From Helochares maculicollis (taxonomy: Eukaryota; Arthropoda; Insecta; Coleoptera; Hydrophilidae), in the NCBI GenBank assembly GCA_033557835.1, contig JAWQRO010000033.1:1-64000 (forward strand): 64,000 nucleotides of DNA, written 5' to 3'. The notes beneath the pieces are model-generated. The model had not been told where the DNA came from. It saw only the letters and a program-made list of their open reading frames with translations, and did no database searches. A program made the translations under genes and the position numbers. Of the stretch, positions 36,096 to 48,130 are shown piece by piece (within the stretch, counting starts at the first letter, position 1; the number at the start of each line of letters is the position of its first letter).

Positions 36096-36205
36096 TATTT
36101 AGTTGTCATAACGGTAGTCTTATAGAAATTAAGGTGCCGTTGTGTTTGGAAAATGTTCTTTAGCCAAACAACGGCATCATTTAAAATATGCTAGGCGTCT
36201 GAAGA
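36096..36205. repeat. Dispersed repeat, copy A (partner at 41363)
   Basis: AAGGTGCCGTTGTGTTTG, then AAAATGTTC and CAACGGCATC, match AAGGTGCTGTTGTGTCTG, AAAACGTTC and further bases at 41394-41475, same orientation, about 70% by eye over roughly 100 bases. Probably two fragments of one old interspersed repeat. Confidence 0.65.
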
Positions 36206-37860
36206 TATTCAAAGCTTCGACAGTTTTGTTTATAAACGTAAAGTTGCAGATTGTTTTCAAATGGCCGTTTGACTTTATATTAGAAACTGCATATCATACT
36301 TTAATTATTAATTGCATTATTATTTAATATTGAAAATACCAAGATCGAACCTTTCAAGACACGTTACTACAATGCTGCTATTGGAAAGTAATTATACTAT
36401 TTAAATCGGTGGAAAGAATTTTTTGTGGTTATAGAGATAAATTGCATTATAATTGTTTAATAAATGGAAAACGGCAGAGGGTGCATAATGAATATCAAAC
36501 ATGACGCCAATGTAACGACGTTCTGCTAACGTCCGGAGAGTATAACAGCATTGCTAAAGATAATAGAAAACAAAGTATTTTGCCTATCATTGTTTGTTTG
36601 AACTATCAAACAAATATCCCTTTTTATACATCACAAATTATATGCACCATCAATTAGAAAATCAAACAAATACTCGCTTCGGCGGTATTTACTAACATTG
36701 TAACGATACAGAGAAGATTAGTTGAGCCATATTATTTTTTAAGTGTAAGTTTGCCGCCTCTTAAGGTGTCATAGTATAAGGGCTTTATTATGTAAAAACC
36801 TGCTACCACTTTAACTGCTACATTAAGAAGTGGGCGTTGTCTTCTTCGTAAATTAATATAAAACGAAAATAGTTTACTCAAAAAATTCCTATATGCCATG
36901 AGTCAGGCAATGTTGAGTGTTATATACTTTATTTGCTTGTCAAAAATATAAGCAGCATGCATATAAATTTCATGACGTTATTTGGAGGTGCAGACAAGTG
37001 ACAAATCCACTTCAATTAAATTCAATCATAGTTTTGTATGATGAATATGTTCTACTAGTCTGCTACTGCTGTATTAAGAAAACGGGTTTGAAAATTTAAG
37101 AAGGAAGATCTTGCATATTTCAGTTGAAGTTCTAAAGAGAATAGGTTTAAGTGTGTGTATTTATATGACAAGTATTAAAATTGAAAATGTTTTTTGGTGC
37201 TATATAGAATTATTTAATTGAGAATATATCCTAGGCTAAAGATCATAGCCAAAAAAAAAAATATCAAACGCAATTATTGCTTAAGCTTATGTCAAATATC
37301 AATTAATTTTTGTTCAATGATTATAAATTTTGTGCGTTAATACTAAGCAATATGACTGTTTGAGTGATGTATTATCCAACTAAAATCCTGCATTAGGAAA
37401 CTATAATTGGCCGTGAATATACGTAACATATAGTTATAAAGCAAAGGTACTATGTTCTCATCCTCAAATGCTACTTGTAGTTTTTAAAATGAAAAACTCG
37501 TCTGCAGATAATATCTTTGTGTATAAGGTAATATATGAAGTAGTAAGTACTGAAGTTGCCGAAATTGAAATTATTGCCTTTGCTAAAACCTGATACCAAA
37601 AGAACCTTATAAATACATTGTTCATATTTCAACATAGTTGCCAACATAGTACCGCTTCCAGTATCCTCTTGGAAAATCACTAATTCAAAACACTCCAGCT
37701 TGTACAGAAGTGAGTGCATGAGTGATCATGATTACAAACTTTGTATAACGCAGTTATAAAAAATGAATTGATTGGTAATTAAAATCTGATAGGATTTTTT
37801 GTGTGAATCGATGCATATGCGATGCATAGAATCTGTCGTCTACATAAAAACGCAATAAAA
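36206..37860. other. AT-rich non-coding stretch
   Basis: No gene recognised. An 82-codon minus frame (37471-37719) has mixed composition but no domain or splice support. Confidence 0.5.
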
Positions 37861-38230
37861 TAGTATTACGCAGCGCTACAGCTGTTTATGGTCGAGCTAT
37901 AAAAATCAAATATAACCTGTAGGAGAGTATAAGCACATATAGATGGTAGAAGTGTTGGCGTTTGGTCACAATATCGGTGCTTCGACACCGCTTATTCAAT
38001 CAAATTGCAATAATATTGTTTATCGTCGCACAATCCAGTGCCCTCCACGGACCATAAACGGTAGTACTATCAGCGTGTCATTCGGAGTTATGCTGCCGTT
38101 ATTAAACAGAGGATTAAATTAACACTACAGACCGAGCTACCCTATCGAAATTAATGGGCCGCAAACACATGAACGGTGTAGACATGCCTTAGATAAACAC
38201 TAATGCTAACCGACAACCATGCGAAAATTT
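37861..38230. other. Higher-complexity island with paired TTTATGG motifs
   Basis: A less AT-rich patch, broken by stops in all frames. GTTTATGGTC (37883-37892) and its exact reverse complement GACCATAAAC (38050-38059) occur about 160 bases apart. TTTATGG is the consensus of Caudal/Abd-B-type homeodomain sites, so a regulatory role is a reasonable but unproven guess. Confidence 0.25.
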
Positions 38231-41200
38231 CTGTCTATAGTATTAGATTAGATCATCTTTGTATAAACTCTCACGAGCTTCAAAGTTTCTAATCCATAGT
38301 GATATAAGTTCTTAGCAAGGCGAGTAAACTGTTAGTTGGTTGTAATTGGGTCCAAAGTGTTAGAAACTTTAACAGCAATTTACTTGATGCGAGATGTGCT
38401 TTGTCATTTGTTAGCAATGCGGCATTTTAAAGAATTTAACTTGAGGGCTTGTTAGCTTTAAAATAAAATGATAGGCTATAGTCAAACTAATTTTTGACGC
38501 TTCACCTTCAGAAGATACTTCTTAATTTTAAGATATCTAAAGAACATACAGGAGAAAGTAGAGATACATATAATTTCAATACTAAATTAACTCGTATTAT
38601 TACTATTTCGCTTTTCTTCGGCTATCTTTATAACACGATGAATCACCTAATGCTTAAATAAAATTCCCCCGCTCAATTGAAAACAAAGCTAACAGAAGTT
38701 ATTTTTCTTACTCTTGCTTACTTCTTATTGTGGCTATAATTTCGGTTTCTACTTTTTCACACGAACCTCCTTTAAATAGAGCGAAAAATACAACTCTTCA
38801 GTTTTGGTAAGTGATAATACAATTTGTCCGGCTTTTGATAGATTCAACGAGAACCCATAGCTATTTATAATTACTGAAATCCATTCAATCAGAGACTAGT
38901 TCAATCACATATTGTCACACAACTATCATTTAAATCTCAATTCAATTCGCAAACGATTTATCTGATATTCCGGGAACAAAGTTCGTGTGAAGACCGAAAT
39001 CAGAAATAGATTTAAACATGGTATTAGGCAACAGCTTCTCTGACAAAACTATGCATAGCAATGATCCTTTAATATTGATTAATGCAAAGCGCAGCAACAA
39101 TAATATGGGTCAGTAATGCTGCTTCTAATCGGTTTGTTACATTAAGTTAATCCTTACAATATTGTTATTGGGTATTATCGCCCAGTTTCCGTATTGTTTA
39201 TCAGCCGCATCGGTCATAAGCACATTAATAAAATAGAGTGTTCGGCATGTGCGAGCACGTTTCTACTGAAATTACCCAATTCAATTTAAGTTTTAGTTCC
39301 AGTTGTTCAACTATTGCTTCCAAAACTAAAAGCTCGCCAGCTACGGCTTAATTTCCCATTTTAGATTTAGCCCGGCTCAAACGTGAAGGAACAATTATAC
39401 AACGAAAATATAGCTGACACATCTTTCAATTAACAATCCAATTCAAAATCCCCTTTCAAAATCAATCAATCAATTCCGATTTCGCCAAAACTGTCTTTGA
39501 AAGTTTAACTTTTTTCCATAAAAATATCTGGAGATTTAAAACTAGTCAAATTACAAACTCATTTAACGACATCTTAAATTTTAAGCTTAAAACTTTGCAA
39601 ATGGAACGGGGAGTTTTATTCGAAACAATGACCAGACGTCGCAAATTCTTCGTGAATTTGAAGACCACCTTTCTATCGTCTCACTAGCGAGAGTCCTACT
39701 GCGGACAAAGAGGGTTTGGGAGGCTTATTAAAACCACATCAACGCCCTAACAACTACGTTTACTCTTAATTTGTAACACAATTTACAAACTTCCGCCTGC
39801 GACCGTTTCGCTGTAGCATGTCTAAAATCCTTGGTACTTTTACAATTCCATTCGACCGAAATCCTTGAGTAATTGTATTAGAGGCCATAAAAGGATTTGG
39901 GACGAAATGAAATCGAGAAAGCTTTTAATCATCTACGTGAGATGAGTACCTACATTTTATCTTATTCAAACTACGTTGAAGCGAGTGGCTTCTAACTTTC
40001 ACCGTGCTTAAATGACATTAAACTGCAGCAGTAATTTTAAATTGGAATTAAATTTGTTTGGGGAACGTCGTTTTTAATGAATCAGCATTATGAAATTAAA
40101 ATTAGTAGCTGGAAGTTGAAGGTTGTACGAATGGGAAATGTAAGCAATCGCGATTAAATATATCTGCGGAGTAACTTTCAGATTGGGAGGAATTGACGGA
40201 TTTCAGTCGTTTGCATAAGAGATTTAATTAAATAAATTTTATGCCAGCATGCCATCATTTAATTTCGATTCGTTTTCATAAATGCTCACTATATTAAAAA
40301 TACGAGTTTGTACGGCATTCTGTGCTATATTAGTTGGATACATTATGTGGCAGCCGCAATACATAAAATTATAAATAGCACGACTAGATCTACAGCCTCT
40401 TTCAGAATTAAGTTACAAAACTTAAAGGTGTGGTAGATATAAGAAAAAATACGGGATAGGTTTTTGACTGCATTTTGGGGCAGTTAGTAACCGAGATATT
40501 AATTACATGTATTATAAAGAGCCACTAGCGGAATTCCATGCGACGTCGTTGGTAAAAGACAGACGAATTTTATTGCTATTTCAAAGAATTCCCTTCTGGT
40601 CTACGCTAAATGCAGCTAGACTCGAACAGACGAAATAATAATAATAAAATACCCTGTTGAAACGGAATATACACAAGCGAAAATGTTAATAGTCTATTAT
40701 ATTTCAACCGAAGAAGAGCCAATGTTTAACTAATACTTTCATTTCGAGCTTTATTAAAAAGAATTAAGTTTTTGTTAACACGTAAAATACCTAAACCTTT
40801 CAAATACGAAATAAGAATGAAACGTTCTTTTTATAATGGCTAAAATCATAAAAATGAAAGCGCACACTAGGCTACTCAAAAGCCTACAAAAAATCAGCAC
40901 AATAAATTACAACCACAGAGACAAGAGAAGGTTCACTTGTTTAATAGCGTTTTTATTTCATTCGATATGTTTAATTCAATTCCAGCTAACAAGATATTCA
41001 ACTTATAACTATTTTACAATTTAGTAAATTTGATATTTAACAAATTTTGCATTCTTCGTATAATTATTATAGTTTATTTATGTTCCCGGCTTCTTGTGCG
41101 TTGAACTTAAGTCGCTTTAGAATTAAAACTAAAAAGGTAAAACAAATGCAATTTAATATTGGCCAAGACGTATTATTGCAATTTTGTACTGACTAATTTT

Positions 41201-41362
41201 CACTATAATAATCATCTTTCTTGCGGTAGAAGATGGTAACATAAAGTGAAATTCTCGCAAGGTCACGTGCTATCTTCTGCAACGCATCTCAATAAATTTT
41301 AACTTAGATAATTGTTTATGTTCTTTTTTTAATTACGTGATTTTGACGTATCAAACGACTTG
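38231..41362. other. Non-coding stretch with a less AT-rich middle
   Basis: No gene recognised. The segment 39200-40260 is higher in complexity than the flanks, without any long frame, which fits conserved non-coding DNA better than exons. The rest is ordinary AT-rich sequence. Confidence 0.45.
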
Positions 41363-41475
41363 TTTTGATTGTGATTGTGTATTTTTATAAAGATAAAGGT
41401 GCTGTTGTGTCTGCAAAACGTTCATTAACCCAACATGGTCTATCGGTATTATTTTGATTATGCAAGAAGTCCCAA
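41363..41475. repeat. Dispersed repeat, copy B (partner at 36096)
   Basis: Same-orientation partner of 36096-36205; see the shared GGTGC.GTTGTGT.TG block. Confidence 0.65.
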
Positions 41476-42089
41476 ATTAGCCATATTTTCTACATTTTTA
41501 TTTATATATAGATAATACCATGTCGTGTTTACATTGCCGTTCTAAATATGTGGTTTAAATAACGGAAATCAATTCTGCAACACCCTGTATATTATACTTG
41601 TATAGCAATATTACAATTCAAATCTTTAAAAAAGTACAGTTAGTTTTATGTTTGCAAAATTGAATTGCTATAGTTTTCCCATTCGTCTGGTTTAGTTAAA
41701 TTGTCTTTGCCACGATGCACTGATGGTCAGTATATGGCAATGTCGAAAAGTTTTCGCAAAATACTAGAAAATAGACGTAAGATTTCGAGAAGAATTTAAC
41801 TAAGAAAAATGCACCTACTTGGAATATAAACAACGCTAATCATTTCATTTGAAAATATTTTTGGAAGCTTATATTTATATTTAAATTATTATCATTATAA
41901 TATTGCCTTTGGCAGACTTGTAGTCTCTCTATTGGTTTTTTTATCATGAATTTCTTAATTTGTTATATAAATTAATTTATACTTCATATTATTAAATATT
42001 AAATCCACAGGGTGAGAAGATATTTGTTATACAGTGAAGCAGTTTTTTATTATTTATTATACTAATAAAAATTTAAAATGGACAACATA
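41476..42089. other. AT-rich non-coding stretch
   Basis: No gene recognised. Confidence 0.55.
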
Positions 42090-42429
42090 TATTTTGATTT
42101 GACGTTGATAATATATCAGATGAAATTAAGCAGGAAATATTTCTAAATGACGCTTTATTTGCGGCTTAGGTCAACAACGGTCCACAAGATTTGAAGAAGA
42201 TTATTTTTGCTTCCTCTCCTCTATCTCCTAACTGTTCTGATGACTCCCCAACATTACGGTGTAGATAAGAACAACAGGACACGTTATTGTATCAAGTCCG
42301 TGTTAAATATTATGCAACGCAGATATATGACAAAGTAAAGTTAAAAATTTTGATTCCTATTTTCTTAAAGAAATTTTGGGATTTAAAAGGAAACGCTATC
42401 TTAATGCGGGTTGGAGAATACAGGCAGTA
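42090..42429 (+). pseudogene. Decayed coding sequence, family unknown
   Basis: One plus-strand frame runs about 110 codons with only two internal stops (TAG at about 42166, TAA at about 42265) before TAG at 42427. It includes NISDEIKQEIFLNDALFAA, then PQDLKKIIFASSPLSPN, LLYQVRVKYYATQIYDKVKL and KKFWDLKGNAILMRVGEYR. The composition is protein-like (charged residues, W, Y, C) and unlike random AT-rich translation. I do not recognise it; a dead transposon ORF or processed pseudogene is most likely. No ends or poly(A) tail could be assigned. Confidence 0.4.
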
Positions 42430-44679
42430 GTCAAATTCTTGAAATGGTGAAATTTGGCAAACCGTTAGTTTAACATAATCGCAAATTAGTTTCAATTTTT
42501 GGAACAAGGCAATAAGAAATGTAGTAAACAGTTTTTAATATTTTTATGTAAGCCCTTCGTAAGAATGGACTGATCAGATTATAACATTGTACATAATTTA
42601 GAAGTCCCTAAAAAGTAGCAGAAAGTTGTTATGTTCTCTTATCATGATTCAGTTTTTGGGCTCTGGTGATTGCATTTCAACAAATTGTAAAATACTTTCA
42701 TAGTAGAAGCCTACTTCTGATTGTTTTGTTTTGTTTGCAGTACGAGGATGTAAAAAGGAATAAACATGTTTAAAATATAAATGAAATGTATTTACAATAT
42801 GCAATAAAAAGTAGATAGTGGGCAGATATTCTTCTGAGAAGCAAGCTGAAGACAAACTTGCCTCTAAAAGTTAGCGATTTCTCTATGATTTGTCTCAAGC
42901 TAAGATAAATAATTCAACTCGATGCCAAATTTAATTTTTAGGAGAAGAAGAAAAAGGCAAATTTCACTAGTCCGCCAATAGAAGCCAGGTAAAATCTGGG
43001 CAGTTTCATATTGTTTTGGTTAGCACATTTAATATGAATGCTTCAAAACACCTGGACAAAATAAAAATCGTACAGACTCTTTTAGTACTAACTCAAGCAT
43101 CAAAAAAAGAAAAAAAAAACTAGCAGGTTTTGATTTCTTTGCTGAAACAGTAAAGGTATGCCAATGGTTTGTAAATAAGTATTATTACCTAGTGTGGTGG
43201 CTAATTTTGCTTCCAAAATTCTATATTTTTCGCTTGTAGTATTCAAAATGGTAAGTAAACCAATAAATGAAGAAAAGAAAAACAAATATTAAAATCGTCC
43301 AAAATAGAAGAAGCTTGTAACGCAAACCAGCAACCTTACATATATAGCTAGAATCTAGTTTACTTTAGTATTCATTTCAATGTTTATAAATTTTGAAGGT
43401 AATTATTTAAATAATCTAATTAGAATTTGAAGCCCTACGTCTGCAAAAATAGTAGATCCTTTTTTTAATAAAAAAAATCATTTTATCACGTATTACCTTA
43501 AATCTTAGGAATACTGAATATGTATATGTTTTTTGTTGTCATAAGTGTTTGGAAATAAATTAATATTTCATTGGTATAAATTCCTTATCTCCATGGATTG
43601 TCTTGTGTTAAAACGGGTACAGCAACATTTTGAAAAAAGATTTAATGATTGCAAATACAGCTTGTATTTTCTACGTATCAATCAAGTTTTATCTTTATTG
43701 ATAAATAATGCTTTAAACATGGAAGTATGATAAAAATGATAAGCTTAATACTTAATTGGACTAATTACTCATTAAGTTTTAGACCCATAGGAAACAAAGC
43801 TTTCAGAAATTATGAATAACCCTTGCTTTAAACCACATTTTTTGTATTCCCGTTATAATTATAAGACAAGATATATTTTTTAAACTGTCTCTAAATCTGC
43901 TAAATAATATTTAATGCATGAATCTGGGTATTTTATTGAGTGCTAGTAGGCTTAAGTTTAATATATTTAGCTTATTAAATTTGCGCTTCACACAAAGCAA
44001 TTCAGCCAGAATATTCTACAGTTTTTCAATTCTGGTAGTTGCATTTTAACTTTTATGTGTTTAATATGCAGGTGTAGGAGAAAAATAAAAGTACATTAAA
44101 AACCAATTACGCTTCATTTACTGAAATATATCTCGCTTCTCTAGCTTACCATGTTGTAGGACATGTAAGTTTTGAATATTTAAAGGCAAAGTTTGATTTC
44201 CGCATTGTATATGCGTTTTTACTATGTAATCATACAAGCCAGCTAATACAATTATCATTTAAAAAAAACGAGAATATAGAGTAAACAAATTGATAGGTGT
44301 CTTAACTCACAAAATATAGTTTTTGGATATTTAAAGTTGATAAGTTAAAGCACAGCAGTAAGATTCTAATTTACAATTTCTTGCATATTTTGCACCTCTA
44401 TATCTGTTCAGAATGTAAAAGATATTCTTATTTTAGGTATTGCAATTTGGATATACAGTGAAACAAGTATTAGGAAATAATATAACCGGCGAGAAAATAA
44501 GATTGTCATAAATAATTCCTCAGTTTTGTTTTGCAACAATTTAGTAAGTCATTGTGATAAAGTATTCATATCTTAATAAGAATGAATAGGTACGAACAAA
44601 ATCATATCATACTTAATCTTTTTACTTTCAAATTTGTCCTAAGTAAATTAGTAACATGGCTTCAGTAAATTTAGTTTAA
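42430..44679. other. AT-rich non-coding stretch
   Basis: No gene recognised. An A-rich run lies at about 43099-43120. A 68-codon minus frame (42649-42855) has no domain. Confidence 0.55.
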
Positions 44680-45075
44680 CCCGACGAACGTCTACTTATC
44701 TTATTGCGTTGTGTAATGAAAATTGCCGCCAATAAAAAATTTGGGAAATAACGACGAGCCAGCATGGTCCTATAAAAGAATCCGCATAACATTGGCAATT
44801 GTGGCAAACAAGCTATCGGCCGGTTCATCGCGTTATCCTTACACGATTTACGGTTATTGTCGGCAAAGTTATACGATCGCGCTGCGTCCGAAATCGCGAT
44901 ATCCGTGACTACCGCCAATGTTTGATGTGAACACTCGGGGAGGCAGTTATACCCTGCCGTTACTGTAGATTAGGGAGGTTTCATGTTGTTTGCTGTACTC
45001 ACTATTATTGCTACCGCATATAATCAGTGCCGAGCTAAATTCTGACCTGCCTCTGGCTCTGGGTAAACACATGAA
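44680..45075. other. CpG-containing high-complexity island
   Basis: Sharply less AT-rich than both flanks, with many CpG (for example the ATCGCGATAT palindrome near 44893). Frames of 61 (plus) and 80 (minus) codons overlap on opposite strands, so neither is supported. Motifs such as TTTACGG and CCAATAAAAA would fit homeodomain binding, and the sharp boundaries suggest a regulatory element (inference). Confidence 0.35.
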
Positions 45076-47150
45076 TCAGGTTGTTCAGAATACGGAAGGG
45101 ATGGAAAGAGATAGATTATACAATTTCTGGGAATCAAATTTAATTTTATGTAATTTGAATTGATTAATACATTTTTCTATTAATATTGTTGTGTGCAGTA
45201 TCGATAGATATTATAATGAACATGTTAAATATTAGTTACATGTATGTTGTAGATCTCTTGCACACGATTAATAAATTGTTGTTTTATTAATTAGGCTGGA
45301 CAACAACAATTTCAATAAATTATCCAATAGTTGCATTTAGTCCAAAATTAACAGTAGCACACGACTTGACCTCGATTCTATTTCATAACCTTCGTAAATT
45401 AGATATGATTCCGGAAAGGGCTAAAGGTCACTAAGTAGGACTGCAATAAACTACAATAAATAGAAAATATCACTTATGCACATGAAGAAGTTGTAAGTAG
45501 TAGTAAATAAAGTAAAATCTGTAACTACTCCTAAAAATAATAACTAGCACACATTGAGAAATCTTCATTATATTTAATTATTTTATGTACGACTATTTTT
45601 AATGTTATAATAATGTAAATTATAAGATTCACTTTTGAAGTGCAAACTTTATTTAAATAATTGTGATATATCTATAATGCTCTGTTTTATTTATAATAAA
45701 CTCTCCGCTCTTATGTAAACTACCAAGTAAATTTATTTAATCTAAATGACGTAATAAATAATTACATGTTAATTAAATTTATTTCAGTTTCAAATCTAAT
45801 GTGATACAACTGCACATTAATAGTGATATATTTAACAGTGTATACCAATCTATGTAAAGTTTCAGATCAAACGTTTTTTGCAAAAACTAAAGCTTAAAAT
45901 AAGAAATATGGAATGTAAAAAAGAAAGGGGCAGCGAAAATGCGGTGCTGTTTTGATCATTGGAAATTCAATTACGGAGAAGTAATAGTATATATAAATAA
46001 TAAATGCAGCCATTGTGTTTTTCTCAGAAGAAAGTAATATATTGCTTAATCATTTTCATATGTATACTATTTAAAAATAAATTTATATAGAAATATAGAA
46101 TTAGCGTTGGAACATAACATTATTTCTAAGCTTTTGTTAATTGTTTTTAATAACACCAGAATCTTGCAATGAAATGTTATCAGAAAATTCATTTAAAATA
46201 TTGAATATATTCAATATCAATACACTACTTTTTATTTAATCATCAGATCTGTATTAACTATTTTCATCGCACACAAAGGAAGTTTTCGTAACCGCATTTC
46301 CTTGATCCATATTAATAAGTTTTTATTACCTTAACAATTGGTGTTACGAATTACATCCACACAGAAAATGGAAATTAGCAACTGAAAGGCATAAGAAAAC
46401 ATAAGAAAAGAGCATGATTCAAGAAAAAATACTATAAGCGACTCTTTCAAACTTTATATTACGTTAGGAGGGTCAAAAAATTACTTAGCACCAAAATTTT
46501 CATTAATATAGTATAATATAATATCATCACTTCTTCAATAACTTTCAAAAACATAATTTCGTAGGTCGAAAATAAATTTTTACTCTGGCTTTAAAGTGAA
46601 TTTTTGAAAAATGATCTATCATGCAATAAATTATCAAGTTAATCTTGACATTTTCGATAATAATGTTATATAATAATATCATTTTCATATTATCCAATGC
46701 GTACAATTTAATCTAATATATTTCCCATATATGTCAATAGTTTTAAATTTACTACGTAATGAAATACCTGCATAAACTACTTCTTATATTAGCTAAATAA
46801 ACCTCATATTTCATGCCGCATTTATAACTAAGCGCGTATAAAACAATTTTAATTACGGTGACCTAAATATTTAACGTATTGTAAATGGCATATATTAAAC
46901 ATTTTCAATAACGTTTATAAAATAACTGTATTAAAAATGCAAAAGGACTCTAATTTCTTTCTTTTAATCTATTTATTTAATTGATTTGCGAAGTAATTTT
47001 CTTTTCAGCAAAAATTAAATACAAAAAGCACCGTTATTTTCGAGACGTATCGCTTTTCGCAGTAGCCAAATTAACTAAAATCTAAGCGACTTATAAGCTT
47101 AAACAAGAACTTTTACTGCTGAACTTGTGTTAGACCTACTTAATTTGTAT
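45076..47150. other. AT-rich non-coding stretch
   Basis: Nothing recognisable; among the most AT-rich parts of the window. Confidence 0.6.
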
Positions 47151-48130
47151 TTAAGCTAAAAGTTGTATAATGGTCGAACACGGCCGAGGTGAAACAACAT
47201 CAAAAGAAAATCTTCTATAATCTCCCTAATACGGCCGCTTATTTTGGCTTTTCCGAAAGTCACGGGAGCGAAGAAAAGGGTGAAAGTGGCCTATAAATCT
47301 CAATAAAAGACGATATATCTTGCAAAGTAGGGGTGTGGCTGCTATTGTATTGTACATGGGCTAGGAAACGGTGCAGGACCTTAGAAAAATTCAGAAACGT
47401 GTGTCAAGGGAATTAAATCGACTTAAATTTTAACTCTGAAATATTTTTTTAAGTAGCAAATACGCAAAGCGTTCTGCCGAAAAAGGAATTCTATTCCTCC
47501 TAATATTACGTATAAATAAGTTTTACTAAAATATTTAAGAAATAAATCTCAAAGGAGAAAACGAACATTGCAGAAAGTTATGAGAACTTCGCTGGAAGAT
47601 TTAATATATTTTTTGTCCGCCTGTTCATCGATAAAATAGAAACCGTATTATATCTGAAAAATTAATAAGGCGTTGTTTTTAATGCCGTCATCGTAAAAAG
47701 GGATCTTCAGGCCGAGATAATTGCCTTAAACTATTTAATTTCCTCATCACGAAGTGATTTATAATCCAGAGTCCTCGACCCCGAGGCTTTCCACGCTGGC
47801 TTATAAAAAAAATTTCCAAGTGGCGACTGGAACGTAATCTTCGATCTACTTGGCGAGCTTGTAAGAAAGTTTACGAGTAGAGATGGGCGGAGCATCACAT
47901 TAGGGTGGTTGACGGGGAGTTACGTGTCGAGGAAACGCGCCCATCTTTTTCCGATCAACCTACTAACCCCCTGACTGAGATGAAGCCACTGAGGGACACC
48001 CCCGAGAATCGTTAGTCGAGTTTTTTACGCTGAGGCCTGTGATCGAACTCCTGTTTTCCCCTTCTTGTGGAAGAGGGGAGTGCTTACCCAGAAATCTAGT
48101 TCCCCAGTATCCCAGTTAATCTGAACGATG
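47151..48130. other. Less AT-rich island, candidate conserved non-coding DNA
   Basis: Two dense patches (about 47160-47400 and 47680-48130) have high complexity and CpG content but are broken by stops on both strands. They read as non-coding, possibly regulatory. Confidence 0.35.

Noticed and set aside
42649..42855. TTGTTTTGTTTTGTTTGCAG as a splice acceptor (42720-42740) with a following exon
   Set aside because: The acceptor looks good, but stops follow in all plus frames within a few codons.
48030..48060. GATCGAACTC resembling a tRNA T-arm
   Set aside because: No matching acceptor, D or anticodon stems can be drawn around it on either strand.
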